Below, one piece after another: positions 12,418-23,650 of a stretch of DNA of 64,000 nucleotides. The stretch is from Papio anubis. Its lineage: Eukaryota > Chordata > Mammalia > Primates > Cercopithecidae. The DNA is taken from contig NC_044981.1 in assembly GCF_008728515.1 (NCBI RefSeq), positions 133,611,937 to 133,675,936 on the forward strand. Reading direction: 5' to 3'. Every line of letters begins with the position of its first letter. The stretch's first letter is position 1. The notes under the pieces are model-generated. The model had not been told where the DNA came from, made no database searches, and worked only from the letters and a program-made list of their open reading frames with translations. Both the position numbers and the translations under genes were made by a program.

Positions 12418-12976
12418 AAAGAAAATTTCAGTTGCTATTAAATAGTTTAATAGTTTTTCAAGCCAACTCAGAATGAAGGTATTGTCTATATTTAATGTCC
12501 CCTTTTAATAATGAAAGAGCCTAGGCAACATCAAATAGTAACTAAAGGGTTGGTGGATAATATGTATTATGTATATAGATGATAAAGAGTTTTTCTCAAC
12601 TTGCATACACACATACTAGTAAATGGAAACTATAATTCATATCACAATGTCGTGTTTTCTCTCTTAAATCATGCACCCTTGGAGTTGAAACCTTAATTGC
12701 ATTACTGTTTCATAGAGTAATCATGAACACTAAAAAGACAATGTCTACCTATTCTAAGAAATTCCGGTCTACACAATATTACAAATACAACCTCAAAGGC
12801 TTTGAGCAAAAATACAGAATAGCATTTGAAGAAAATTCCATTACTTCTTCATGTAACTTCATGTAGAAGTTCACTATCAGAAAAAAGTATGTAAAAATTT
12901 CTTACAAAGGAACCACAATGAAAGCAACAAAGAAGGCTGATGGGGCAGCAAACAGAACCAAATGGTGCTTGCTTAC

Positions 12977-13117
12977 TTTGCCATAGGTCCAGTAGGAACT
13001 CTGACATCTGTTTGAAACACCTGAACAGAAACACTCATCGCAGCCTTTCCAATTATCTTCTTGCAAATTGAAGAAGCCGGATTTGCAACGACTACAGTCT
13101 CCTCCTTCAACATTCTC
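12977..13117 (-). CDS. LAMA2: LAMA2 exon 11: LE module 4 end and first part of LE5
   Basis: This 141-bp, phase 0-0 exon encodes 47 residues (codons 490-536), beginning ENVEGGDCSRCKSGFF and ending YWTYGK. Cys497, 500, 515, 518, 520 and 527 belong to the disulfide-rich LE modules of the alpha-2 short arm. The cysteine at exon residue 38 lands on codon 527, which fits human numbering and the position where LE5 is interrupted by the L4a domain. The acceptor is TTTTCAG before GAGAATGTTG, and the donor is AAA|GTAAGC. No difference from human LAMA2 stands out. Skipping would be in-frame but would remove six cysteines. Confidence 0.97.
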
Positions 13118-15396
13118 CTGAAAATAAAGAGATGTATCAGCAACAGAGGTATCCTTCAACATTATGAGCTGTGTCCATGTCTGTATAGGAAAATATTAAC
13201 TGTACATTCTTCATTTTACCCTCTCAACTATATTTAAAGTATAATGATATTTTTAAAAATCTGCTCAAAAGCTCTATATTAAGCCATATCCTTTCTAATT
13301 ACACGGGTGAGAAAGATTACTGGATGCAAATCTACTCTCGTAAAAGTGACTATTTTGATCTTCATGTAGGTTGAGTGTAGAGTAAATGTCATGATAAATA
13401 CCTGTGCAGGAATGAATTAGACTAAAATGGGGCCAGTTAGGTTCACTGTTCTGTTATTGAGGTACTTCATTTAATTTTATGGTAAAATTAAAGACATTAA
13501 TACATGGATGTATAATAGAACATTGATATCACACCAGTTATAAATACTTTTCACATTTCAGATTAAAAATATGTACATTTGAGGCAAGCATAGGAACTTG
13601 ACAGGTAGAGAAACTGGGGTAAAGATTAGATAAAGTAGAAAGGAAGCAAAGTTTTCTCCTGGTTAACTGTTCACAGTGTTTTCTGTAACACATCAGAACA
13701 ATCAGTTAGTCACATAGTGATACTATGGGAAAGAGCTCTTCTCATTCTGTGACTGCTCTCCAGACTGGCTTCATTAATCCTACTTTCAGTACACTGAAAA
13801 ATTATTTGTATACAGTTGAGCCTAAAATGTGGACTCAGGCCAGTGAAAGCTGACCCTATAATGATAAACAGGGAAGGATGTAATCTTTCAATTTAAAGAG
13901 CAGTTAATCTTGACTAATACTTCTAAATGAAGGCATCCTGCTTTCCAGGAAACAGATTTGTAATATTCCCTACATACACATTTTCTCTACATTTCCCCTC
14001 TTCTTTGAATTCCCTTATTATCAGTTCTGAGGCTTTTTAATAAATTCCCTTGGACAACTAACTTCTCTCTCAATGTAGTTTTCATAGCCCTTTATACATT
14101 ACCCTATCACAACCACAAAAAAGCATTGTTCAAAGATTGTTCTCTCTAGCTATCTACCATAATCTATTCAGAGGTAGAAACTCTGTCTTACTTATCTTTA
14201 TAGTCTGAGAAAATAACATGGTTCCTGGTACAGCATTGAGCATTAGCTTCATCAAATTTACTAAGTTCAAATAAATCTCTTGGCTGTCATGTTTTTCATG
14301 CATAGAAAAGTGCTATACACAGAGTACGAGCTTAATAAAAACATCTTTAAACAAACCCAGATTGAGCAGAAGATAGGGATGATAAAATCTGAGAACATAT
14401 ATGGAAAATCAGAAGAGAAGAGTAAAATAGCATGAAGAAATAAGGAGAAAATTTTAAGAATAAAGAAAGCGGTCCTCCTTATATCCAAGAGAATAATTTG
14501 TCTTAAATTAACTTTTTGATACTGAATTATTATGACTCATTTACAAACTCAGCCACTTCTATGTGGGAACCTTACTAAGCACTGCCATAAGATTTTTGCC
14601 AGCTTACTTTTTAAGGCAGATTTCAGACATTTTGAAATGATAGATATCAGCAAAACTAATCAAACTAATTTCAGACTTATAGTGACAAATAAATCCCCAA
14701 AGCACTAAAGTTGAGAGCATCTTCAAAAGAGTATAAAGGCAAGAAAGATGAAACATATCTGTAATTATGATTTAGTTTATTCCGTTGAGGACACAGTACA
14801 GCTGTTCTGTACACTGTGTTCTTATGCGCTTGGTCTAATCTAGTTTTCATTTACTCTAATTTGAAAGCTTATAATGCCACTATTCTGAGATTCAGACTAA
14901 GTTCAACAATGAGAAATTTGCAGACACTAGCTACATTTTCCTTAGTTCCATTTTAGCCTAGTAAAATGACCTTGAAAAAATATGATTAAATAATTTCATA
15001 TTCAATTTTATTTAATAACCTGAAGCAACATATTAGGGTAGGAATTCTAGGCACTCTGAAGATAAATAAGTCAAGGTCTTTGTCCTTAAAAACCAATATC
15101 TAGTTGGGTAAAAAGATATACTCACAATCAACTATAATGCAGGGTGGAATATGGTAAGTGCATCTGAGAAATGAATTAAATTATGGGCACATAGAGGAAG
15201 CACTACTTTCTGCCATAAGGCTTAAGGAAGCTTTATGACAGGAGTGGAGTTTGACCCGATCCTTGAAGCATGGTTTAAAAATTCAACTTGTGGACATAGA
15301 CAGAATGAGAGACTGATGTTAGCAAAGACATTGGGAACAAGAATTCATTTTAAAAGTTGGAGATTCATTCATTATTTATTTTTCAAGACAAATGTG
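13118..15396. other. Intron 10, first segment (low coordinates)
   Basis: Intronic sequence without a recognised exon or transposon apart from possible L2-like phrases around 15040-15300. Open frames here are short and chance-like. Confidence 0.4.
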
Positions 15397-15632
15397 CAGG
15401 TTGAGCAACCCTAATCAGAAAATCCCAAATCTGAAATGTTTCAAAATTTGAAACTTTGGGGGCACCTATATGATGCTCAAAAGGAATGCTCATTGGAGCA
15501 TTTCAGATTTTGGATTTTCTGATTAGGAATGATCAGCCAGTATGTATTCTGCAAATATTCCAAAATCTGAAAAAATCAAAAATCTGAAACATTTCTGGCC
15601 TCAAGCATTTTGGATAGGGATACTCAGTCTTG
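15397..15632. mobile_element. Tigger-like (pogo/TcMar) DNA transposon remnant
   Basis: The element begins CAGGTTGAGCAACCCTAATC and ends with GGATAGGGATACTCAGTC. Inside is a long imperfect inverted repeat: CTAATCAGAAAATCCCAAAT near 15411 pairs with ATTTTGGATTTTCTGATTAG near 15507. This is the sequence style of short non-autonomous human DNA transposons with CAG..CTG-like termini. It carries no transposase. Confidence 0.7.
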
Positions 15633-17461
15633 CATTTAATACTTCCTATATGCTAGAACTTCACTTGGTACTTGAGATCCAGGGCCCTGCCCTCAGAAAG
15701 CCCATCCTAAGAGATATTCCGTAGGAATTGGTAAGTCATTCATTAGCAGTTGTTCATTAGGAGATAAATCAACAGAACTATACTTGAGTCACTTAAGTTG
15801 GCAGTAGCAAGTAAAATGTCTATAAAATGTAAGACATTGGCTTAAAGAAATCTTTCTTTACTACATTACAGAGTATATTTTATGTAATTTAGAGTAGCAC
15901 AATTCGAACACAGAATTACCGTGTTCCGGGACTTTTGTGCACATCTTCATAGAGACCAAAGTTTCCCGCCTTCTACTAGCTTGTTAATATACATGATCTT
16001 GACAGTCTAGTTCCAATTCTTTCTATGTGTCTCCAGGGACATCATTGCTTTTTCAAACTTTCTTTGTGACTCATCAACCATTGTCATCCATGAGTCAGCT
16101 CCTAATTGCATTCCTGGCTTATTCTTGGAAGATCTTCTTGATGTGAATATTCTAGGACTTACATTTTTTTTGATTTCCAGCTTGCAAGTGAGCCATTAGC
16201 TTTATGATTGAGCTCTTTGAATAATTTCACTTCCTCTGTTATCAATATCAATATCAATATCAAATTATGAATAAATGCTCTGTACATTATTTCTTATTGT
16301 TGCTTTATTCTTTATATTATTCGTTCATCACCTTATAGCTGAACTACTATATACAAGACATATGAGATATCAGAGGGAATATAAAAATGCCCTTAAGAGG
16401 ATTATAGTAAAGGAAGTAGGAATTTTCTTTTTTGCTATAGTTCCCTTAGCACAGTTTCCACCTGGAGAAATAGAGTCACGATAGTTTCCCTATGTACTTT
16501 CTGATGAGGCTGATTTCAGATAAGTATATCACAAGGTGGAAGAAAATCACTGTTGTAAGAGGCATACAGACAACATGTTCTGGATCTGACACCAAATTCA
16601 TCACCAGAGTCCACTATGCCCCTGAAGAAAAAAATAAGGCAGAAAAACCATAGGGTTGAGCAAAAAAGATGTATCCCAAGATTTTCATAAGATTAAAATA
16701 GGGTACTGCCACGCTGTCCTCTTCCAGATGTAAGAATGTCTCCAGATGTAAAAATATCTACTAAAGGGCATTTATTGAAATAAATAAATAGATAAATAAA
16801 TACAAACAGTAAAACCATAATTTTATTATTTTCTTGCCATTTATAAGATTGGCACAGACCATATATTATACCTTATTACCATCATCCAATTCAGTCCCTA
16901 AAGCACAGACCCTAAATTGACCCTAAATACCAAATGATGATGGTAAAAGTCTTGTACCTTCCAGATTGAATGTTATTTTAATCATCATGAGATTTCTATG
17001 TTCCTTTATAATTCTATAACTTATTTGTACTGATGAATTTTAAAAAGTTATTAACATATAACTAATTTTTTCTTTTTTTGTTTGTACTTCAATGGTTGCA
17101 AAAACATAATTTAATAAAAAAATTTAAAGTTGTTTTAACTGTTAATCTAAACAAAATGGAGTCTAATGTATTAAATCTCTCAGCATTCCTACTGGGAAAC
17201 TCCTATTGATCCAATAAATTCATTTTAACACTTTATTTGTATAGAGTCCATTAGTGATTCTTTTCAATTTGCATAGTTAATGATAACTTTCACACTAAAG
17301 CCTATAAAACAGGGTAATTTCTAGAATGCTACAGACTTCCACTCTAGAGATTAATATTCATTCCCTTATATCACCATATTTTCTTAAAACCAAATATTCG
17401 ACTTTTGCTATTTCTATGCCATTATTCTAATCAATTATATTAATAAAATGAAATATGAACT
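15633..17461. other. Intron 10 segment upstream of the solo LTR (plus-strand order)
   Basis: AT-rich intron. It contains a small hexamer repeat (ATCAAT units, about 16240-16263). At 16421-16515 it holds one copy of an unexplained element of about 90 bp, repeated at 19018-19110. No gene is recognised. Confidence 0.4.
16421..16515. repeat. Copy A of an unassigned dispersed direct repeat
   Basis: About 90 bp here align with 19018-19110 in the same orientation at roughly 80% identity by eye. Shared blocks include CTGGAGAAATA followed by AGTCAC and a TAGTTT motif. The two copies bracket the solo LTR at 17468-18527. The family is unknown to me. Confidence 0.55.
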
Positions 17462-17467
17462 GATAAT

Positions 17468-18527
17468 TGTTACAGGAAGTCAGGGACCCCGAACTGAGGG
17501 ACCAACTGGAGCCGCAGCAGAGAAACACAAATTGTGAAGATTTCATTTTAATATGGACACATATCAGTTCCCAAAATTAATACTTTTATAATTTCTTATG
17601 CCTGTCTTACTTTAATCTCTTAATCCTGTTATCTTCGTAAGCTGAGAAGGTATGTCACCTCAGGACCACTATTGTGTTAAACTGTACAAATTGATTGTAA
17701 AACATGTGTGTTTGAACAATATGAAATCAGTGCACCTTGCAAAAGAAAGGAATAACAGCAATTTTCAGGGAACAAGGGAAGACAACTATAAGGTCTGACT
17801 GCCTGCGGGGTCAGGCAGAATACAGCTATATTTTCCTTCTTGCAGAGCCTATAAATGGACATGCAAGTAGGGAAGATATCGCTGAATTCTTTTCCTTGCA
17901 AGGAATATTAATAATTAAGACCTTGGGAAAGGAATGCATTCCTTGGGGGAAGTCTATAAAGGCTGCTCTGGGAGTGTCTGTTTTATGCGGTTGAAATAAG
18001 GACTGAAATACTGAAATATACCCTGATCTCCTGCAGTATCCTCAGGCTTATTAGGGTGGGGAAGAAACCCCACCCTGGTAAATTTGAGGTCAGACCAGTT
18101 CTCTGCTCTCGAATCCTGTTTTCTGTTGTTTAAGATGTTTATCAAGACAATACATGCACAGCTAAACATAGATCTGCATCAGTAATTCTAATTTTGCCGT
18201 TTGCATTGTGATCTTTGCTTTTGTCTGTGCCCTGTTTCCTCAGAAGCACGTGATCTTTGTTCTCCCTTTTGCCCTTTGAAGCATGTGATCTTTGTGAACT
18301 ACTCCCTGTTCGTACACCCCTTCCCCTTTTGAAATCCTTAATAAAAACTTGCTGGTTTTGTGGCTCAGGTGGGCATCACAGTCCTACCAATATGTGATGT
18401 CACCCCCAGAGGCCCAGCTGTAAAATTCCTCTCTTTGTATTCTTTCTCTTTATTTCTCAGACCAGTCAACACTTAGGGAAAATAGAAAGAACCTATGTTG
18501 AAATATTGGGGGCAGGTTCCCCCAATA
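17468..18527 (+). mobile_element. Solo LTR of a HERV-K-like (betaretrovirus-type) provirus
   Basis: A 1060-bp LTR starts TGTTACAGGAAGTCAGGGAC and ends GGTTCCCCCAATA. It is flanked by the perfect 6-bp duplication GATAAT (17462-17467 and 18528-18533), the duplication length typical of betaretrovirus-like (HML) elements. It carries a TATAAA at 17955-17960 and an AATAAA at 18340-18345. There are no gag, pol or env sequences, so it is a recombination product (solo LTR). It is antisense to LAMA2 in intron 10. The exact HML LTR family (LTR13-like is my guess) needs a repeat search. The 86-codon frame inside is not a gene. Confidence 0.88.
18340..18345 (+). terminator. Polyadenylation signal of the solo LTR
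   Basis: An AATAAA hexamer sits inside the LTR, followed by the T/G-rich stretch CTTGCTGGTTTTGTGGCTC. It would mark the retroviral R region end in plus-strand transcripts. It has the wrong orientation to end LAMA2 transcripts. Confidence 0.5.
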
Positions 18528-19017
18528 GATAATATTCATTTTTCCATTGTAAATAATCCACACATAAATACTTTTATATTCTCACATATTATGATATTAA
18601 AACATGTCACTTCACTTTAGACTAGTGTTTTCAGTCTACTTAATCTATTTTTTATTATCATGTCCCTACAGAACCTATATAGCCATTTTTTCATAATCAT
18701 CCCCACCATGAAGCTTTAATACTCCAGATATATTTTATGTACAGATGCACCATGTGAATGTTTGCCTTTACATAAAACCAATGATATTTTTGTTCCCCAA
18801 GAACCAGTTTTCATTCTTTTAGGAAGAAATGTGTGCTTTAGACATCTATTTCTGTTGAACATAGCTCAATGTTGTGGCCTATGCTACAAAAAACTTATCA
18901 TGGCTGCCTTTTTTTCTTTAGTTCTCTTTTCCCTTTAAAAACAAAGTTGAATTCGAAAAATTTTACTAAGTTCTTTTGTTTTTGATTTCTTGAAGTGAGA
19001 TACTATCGTGTTGACAT

Positions 19018-19110
19018 CAATTTTCTTTTTGCTGTAGTTTCCTCAGTACAGTTTTTCTCTGGAGAAATACAGTCACAGTAGTTTTCTTATATTCTTTCTC
19101 ATGGAAGCTA
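19018..19110. repeat. Copy B of an unassigned dispersed direct repeat
   Basis: Partner of 16421-16515. Similarity starts at AATTTTCTTTT and fades after TTTCTCATGG. It is about 2.6 kb away, on the other side of the solo LTR. Confidence 0.55.
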
Positions 19111-21540
19111 CTGCCTTATAAATTAGGTACAACTTCAGCAATACATACTGAACTGTGATTGTTAGTCAGCTTGGAGTACTACTGACAAAGTTACCAGGAA
19201 TAGATACAGTGACATTTAAGTTATTTGCTTCAGGAATTTCTCAGTCATGCTTGGCTTTTTGGTAGTTTGTAGTTAATTACAGGTTTTCTTCTGTTATGAC
19301 CTTTATAGTAATGCATCCTAGTATTAAAAGAAGTTAACAAAACAAGGATAATTAGTTAATTAGCAGTATTTGTTGAGGACTTACTCCTAAAACACACTTT
19401 TCCAAGGCTAGATAATAGTTGATGGGTTAGGGAGGAGAAGGAAATACATAAACATTAGTTCTCACTTTTCACAAGCTTAGCTTTTAATAGTGTGAAAGAG
19501 AACCAGAGCTGGACAGTAGTTAAAACAATGAAAATAGGCTTCAGTGAAAAACTATTGCAATAGGGAAAAAGTGACCTTAGTAAAGAACTAGCCTCCATTC
19601 CCAATACAACATGAACAAGTAGGGATTCACAGCCAAGGAACAGGGTGGAGATTTATAGCCATAGAGCAAGGATCAGGGGTGAACAATCATTAAGAAGAGA
19701 CATCAGGGATACGGGGGATTCTTACTAAACCACATGAACAGGATTCTTGTTGAAGACAGGCCAGAGGGATCAGATATCAAGGGTAAGGGGTCATTCACAC
19801 ACTGACTTTGCAGAATTCTTGCTATAACCAAGCTAGGTTTGAGAACAAGGCTCAACGAAGAGGCCTCATCAAAAAGAGGACTCAGAGAAGCCTTTCCAAA
19901 GTTTGGTCAAGGAGTCTGTCAATGCAAAAAATTGGCTAACATAATGTTATTTGAACTGTAGCTGTTGCAAGAGATAAATTCCTGCATGAACCTTTTATGC
20001 CAAAAATTCTACATCTGTAATTTAGATTCAGGATTAAATGTACCATTGAAGGCCATTTGTAAAAATACCCAGGAATCAAGTCTACAAGTTAATGAAGTGA
20101 CCATTCCTGTACACAAATGAAAAAGAAGGGGGAAATCCAAAACCAATAAAAATGTTAACACACCATAAAAATCCTTTCAGGGAAAAAGAACAGAAACTTA
20201 TCTCCGCTTGAGAAAAGCAATATAAACAACAACAAAAAGTAATCCAATAGGTATTTATAGTTATACTTTATATTTGTACGGGGCTTTAATGTTATAATTA
20301 TACCTATTGAAAGGCAGAAAAGATTCAATGACACCATTTCATAGATTACAAAATAGAATCAGAAAGGCTAAATGACTATTAAAGCTTCACAAGATTTTAG
20401 CTCTCTTCCTTCCATCTTTCTTTTGTATGAGTCATTGTGTTATCTTCTTATTGTGCAATGATAAAGAAAATACATAGGGTCCATATCATCACCAGAGGTA
20501 AGATAGACATAAAACAGAATTAATAATTATGAGATCATAAAAGAAAAGAAAAGGGTTTGAAAAGTGATTATGCTATGAGAATGATATGATTTGAGGATGC
20601 AGGGGCAGCTTTCCTGTGAAAGTTGAAGTTAAGCCAAGCCATTAAAAATGCCTGGCTAAGCAAAGGAATAGGGCTAGAAATGAGATTTCCCAAGCAATTC
20701 GAATAGAACTTATAAAATTCCAGATGCTACAAAGAACTAATAGACTCAAGAAATTTAAGCAAAGCTGAAAAACAGTGACTGATACTCAAGAACATTCTGG
20801 AGAGGTAAGCCAAGGCCAGATCACATAGTCTCATGGGCCTGTAAGGACTTAATGGAAAAATGCAATAAAAACAAAGGAAAACAATATGAAAATACAGACT
20901 TTAATTTCTAGTCTTCTACTTCACTATTTATCTTTCTATTATAAGACTTTGATAAAACTAAAAGCACATGTTCCTACCTAGATCAAGGTCAATTTATATT
21001 ATGTGTGAGATTCTACAAACCAACTGATTTTGCATAAATAATATGACACCAAACTGCAAAAGAGCCAATTTCTAGCATATGGTACTTGAAATAAACAAAT
21101 ACTGAGAGTCAGACAGCACTTATATTCAATGACTTGTCATATATCTGAAATTGACTTGCCTCTTGTAATTCATTACAGACAGAAATTTCAAAATTTTTAA
21201 CAATGCAAAAATATTATAAACATTTTAGTGTCTTGAGCTAGCATTCCTTTAACATTTTGAAATATAATGATGATAATGTTCATTAATATCATTGTTGAAG
21301 AGGAAATCTTGTGTGTAAAATGTAATAATGTAGTTGACATTGTATTAAAAATTTCATTCACCTCTTTTTAAATCTGGAATTCTTTTTTACATTCAATTAA
21401 AGAAATTTAAATTAGAAATTATTTTAAGACATTAAAAAAGCACATATAACATGCATTACCCATGCAACCTAGAGGTAACAAAACATTCATATTTTATATT
21501 TGCCTCAGATATATTTTTAAAGCAATGATACTTAGATACA
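19111..21540. other. Intron 10 segment with a possible ERVL/MLT2-like remnant
   Basis: No exon is seen. The block about 19540-19915, with the phrases GGATTCTTGTTGAAGACAGG and GACTTTGCAGAATTCTTGCT, reads like an old ERVL-type LTR or internal repeat, but I cannot name it with confidence. The rest is AT-rich intron without recognised content. Confidence 0.35.
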
Positions 21541-23650
21541 AATGAATCTCATTTCACTTCTGTTTTATTCCCTTTCCTGTTTCTCTAGAGGTAGCTACTA
21601 TTCTGAAATTAGTACTTACCCTACAAGTGTATTTAAATTTTTAAATTATAATGTATGTACTCACAATGTAGCATTGTTTTATGTTTTACAACTTGATATA
21701 AATAATAGCATAATGACATTGTTTTTCCACCTGAAGTTTCTGAAATTTATCATTGTTTATACATGAAGATCTGTTTCATTCACTTTAGCTGGTTTTTTAT
21801 CAGACTAAAGGGAATATGAGAATTTATTTTTGCTATTTATTTATTTTTCTTATCTTCATCATAGTAAGTACGTCTACATTGAGCACTTTTTAGATGGTTT
21901 TTCTGTACATATTTTAAGAGTTTTTTGGGGTAAATATTTGGATGTGGAATTGTTGGTTGACAGGGTTTTATCACCTTCAAAGCTACTAAATAATGCCATA
22001 TTGCCCTCTTAAATTGTGGTACTAATTAACTCTATTAATAGAAATGGTAAACATTTAAAATTTCAGATTTTCACTGGTACTTGGTGATGGTCAGCTGTCT
22101 GCTCATTTAGAATTTTATGTTCTTCAATAACCTTTAAAAATTATCTCAATTTTAAAAACATTTATTTATAGGTATCACAAAGTTTTTGTCGCTATTCTAA
22201 ATATTTTTATTATATTTTCTATTTGCTTGTCATTGACATAAAGAAATACTACTGCTTTTTATAGATAGATTCTTCTAGGCTACAATCCAGTTAAAATGTC
22301 TTATGGGTTCAATATTCTTACTAAAGGACATATATTATTTAATATTTCTTTCAATGAAGTTGGACTGTGAGTGGTAAACACTCACAATAAAGATATTTGC
22401 CCCCAGTTTTAATATTTTTATCTTTGTCTTGCTGGTTGACAGATTTTCTACTATGGGTAAGATTATTTTTTATCATCCTCAAACTGAGGATTTATAATAG
22501 TTTTTAATTCATGATCATTCTTTTCTCCTTCATTTTTTCTTTGAATATTGTTTCTCCTCAACTTCTTCTAATCTCTTCTTTGGCAACTTCTGCTAAACTC
22601 CCGTTGAATTTTATCATTCTATGAGTCAGTTAGCATTATATTTATTTACTTCCTTATGTCAATTTATAGGTAATTTTTTCAGGTCTATATTTCTGATGTT
22701 CTATCCTGCAGTTTCTCATCTCTTGTTTAACCCAATGATTGAATTTTTAATTTCAATGACTATATATATTTTTTTCATTTCTGGAAGTAAATTACATATG
22801 TTTCTTTTCCAAACCTGATTACTTTTGAATTTTAATATAGCATCTGTTTTATTTTTTTCCTATTCCTTCTTTGTTTATTCTTCAATCTTCTAATTATGCT
22901 TTTACAATTCAATATTTTAAACATTTTTATGATTTATGTGATGAAAATATTATCACAGATTTTTATGAATATAAAACTTCTTTCGGACTATCCTTTCTAG
23001 TTCTTTGTGTACAAATATTCTTATTTTTGTGGCCGCTGGTTTCCTTTTGTAGTTATTTTCCTTTTGTGTACTTTACTTGCTTTGTGATGAGATCATTTTC
23101 AGTTGAGGCTGTATTATTTTTCCTATGGTAATACCATTTCCTTGACTTGTTGAAGAATTCCAGCACATAAAGGGAGAATAAAAATGGATCCCATTCCCAT
23201 GTGGCACACAGGTTTGAGGATTTGGTCCTACACAAGGTAAGTAACCTTTACCCACTCAGAGGCCCTAAAAGAAAAGTTTTCTAGCTGCCTCTGTAGGCTT
23301 GCAGGAAGAATTTTCTAGACCCCATTTCCCTGTCTGAAAGTATTTCTAGTGTCCCTGCTTCAGTGAGTTCAGCTGCAATTTCCCTCTGTGGGTCCAAATC
23401 CTAGTGGCAAGTCCTAGTGAGGGCATTAAAACTCCAAACCTTAGCCCCGATCTTAGAACTAAGACTTGCCTCCCATCCCCCACCCCATGACCCCAGTTGC
23501 TCAGTTTAGCTTGAGCTTTTGCTTATGCTTAACTTAGATTTCCCTCTTCGGTCTGACATCTAGGAATTTCCCTTTCTTTCTTGAATCTAAATGTTTATAA
23601 ATCTATTTGCTATGTTTATGCAGCATATCTGTGTTTTTAAAATAGCAAAA
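21541..23650 (-). mobile_element. Ancient L1 remnant (minus orientation)
   Basis: The stretch around 21880-22015 contains typical antisense L1M wording (GGATGTGGAATTGTTGG, then ACTAAATAATGCCATATTGCC). This is a common degenerate LINE segment. Flanking T-rich sequence looks like the same decayed element. Short open frames here are not genes. Confidence 0.5.

Noticed and set aside
17737..17994. 86-codon frame within the solo LTR
   Set aside because: LTRs of this type do not encode proteins and the frame has no family resemblance.
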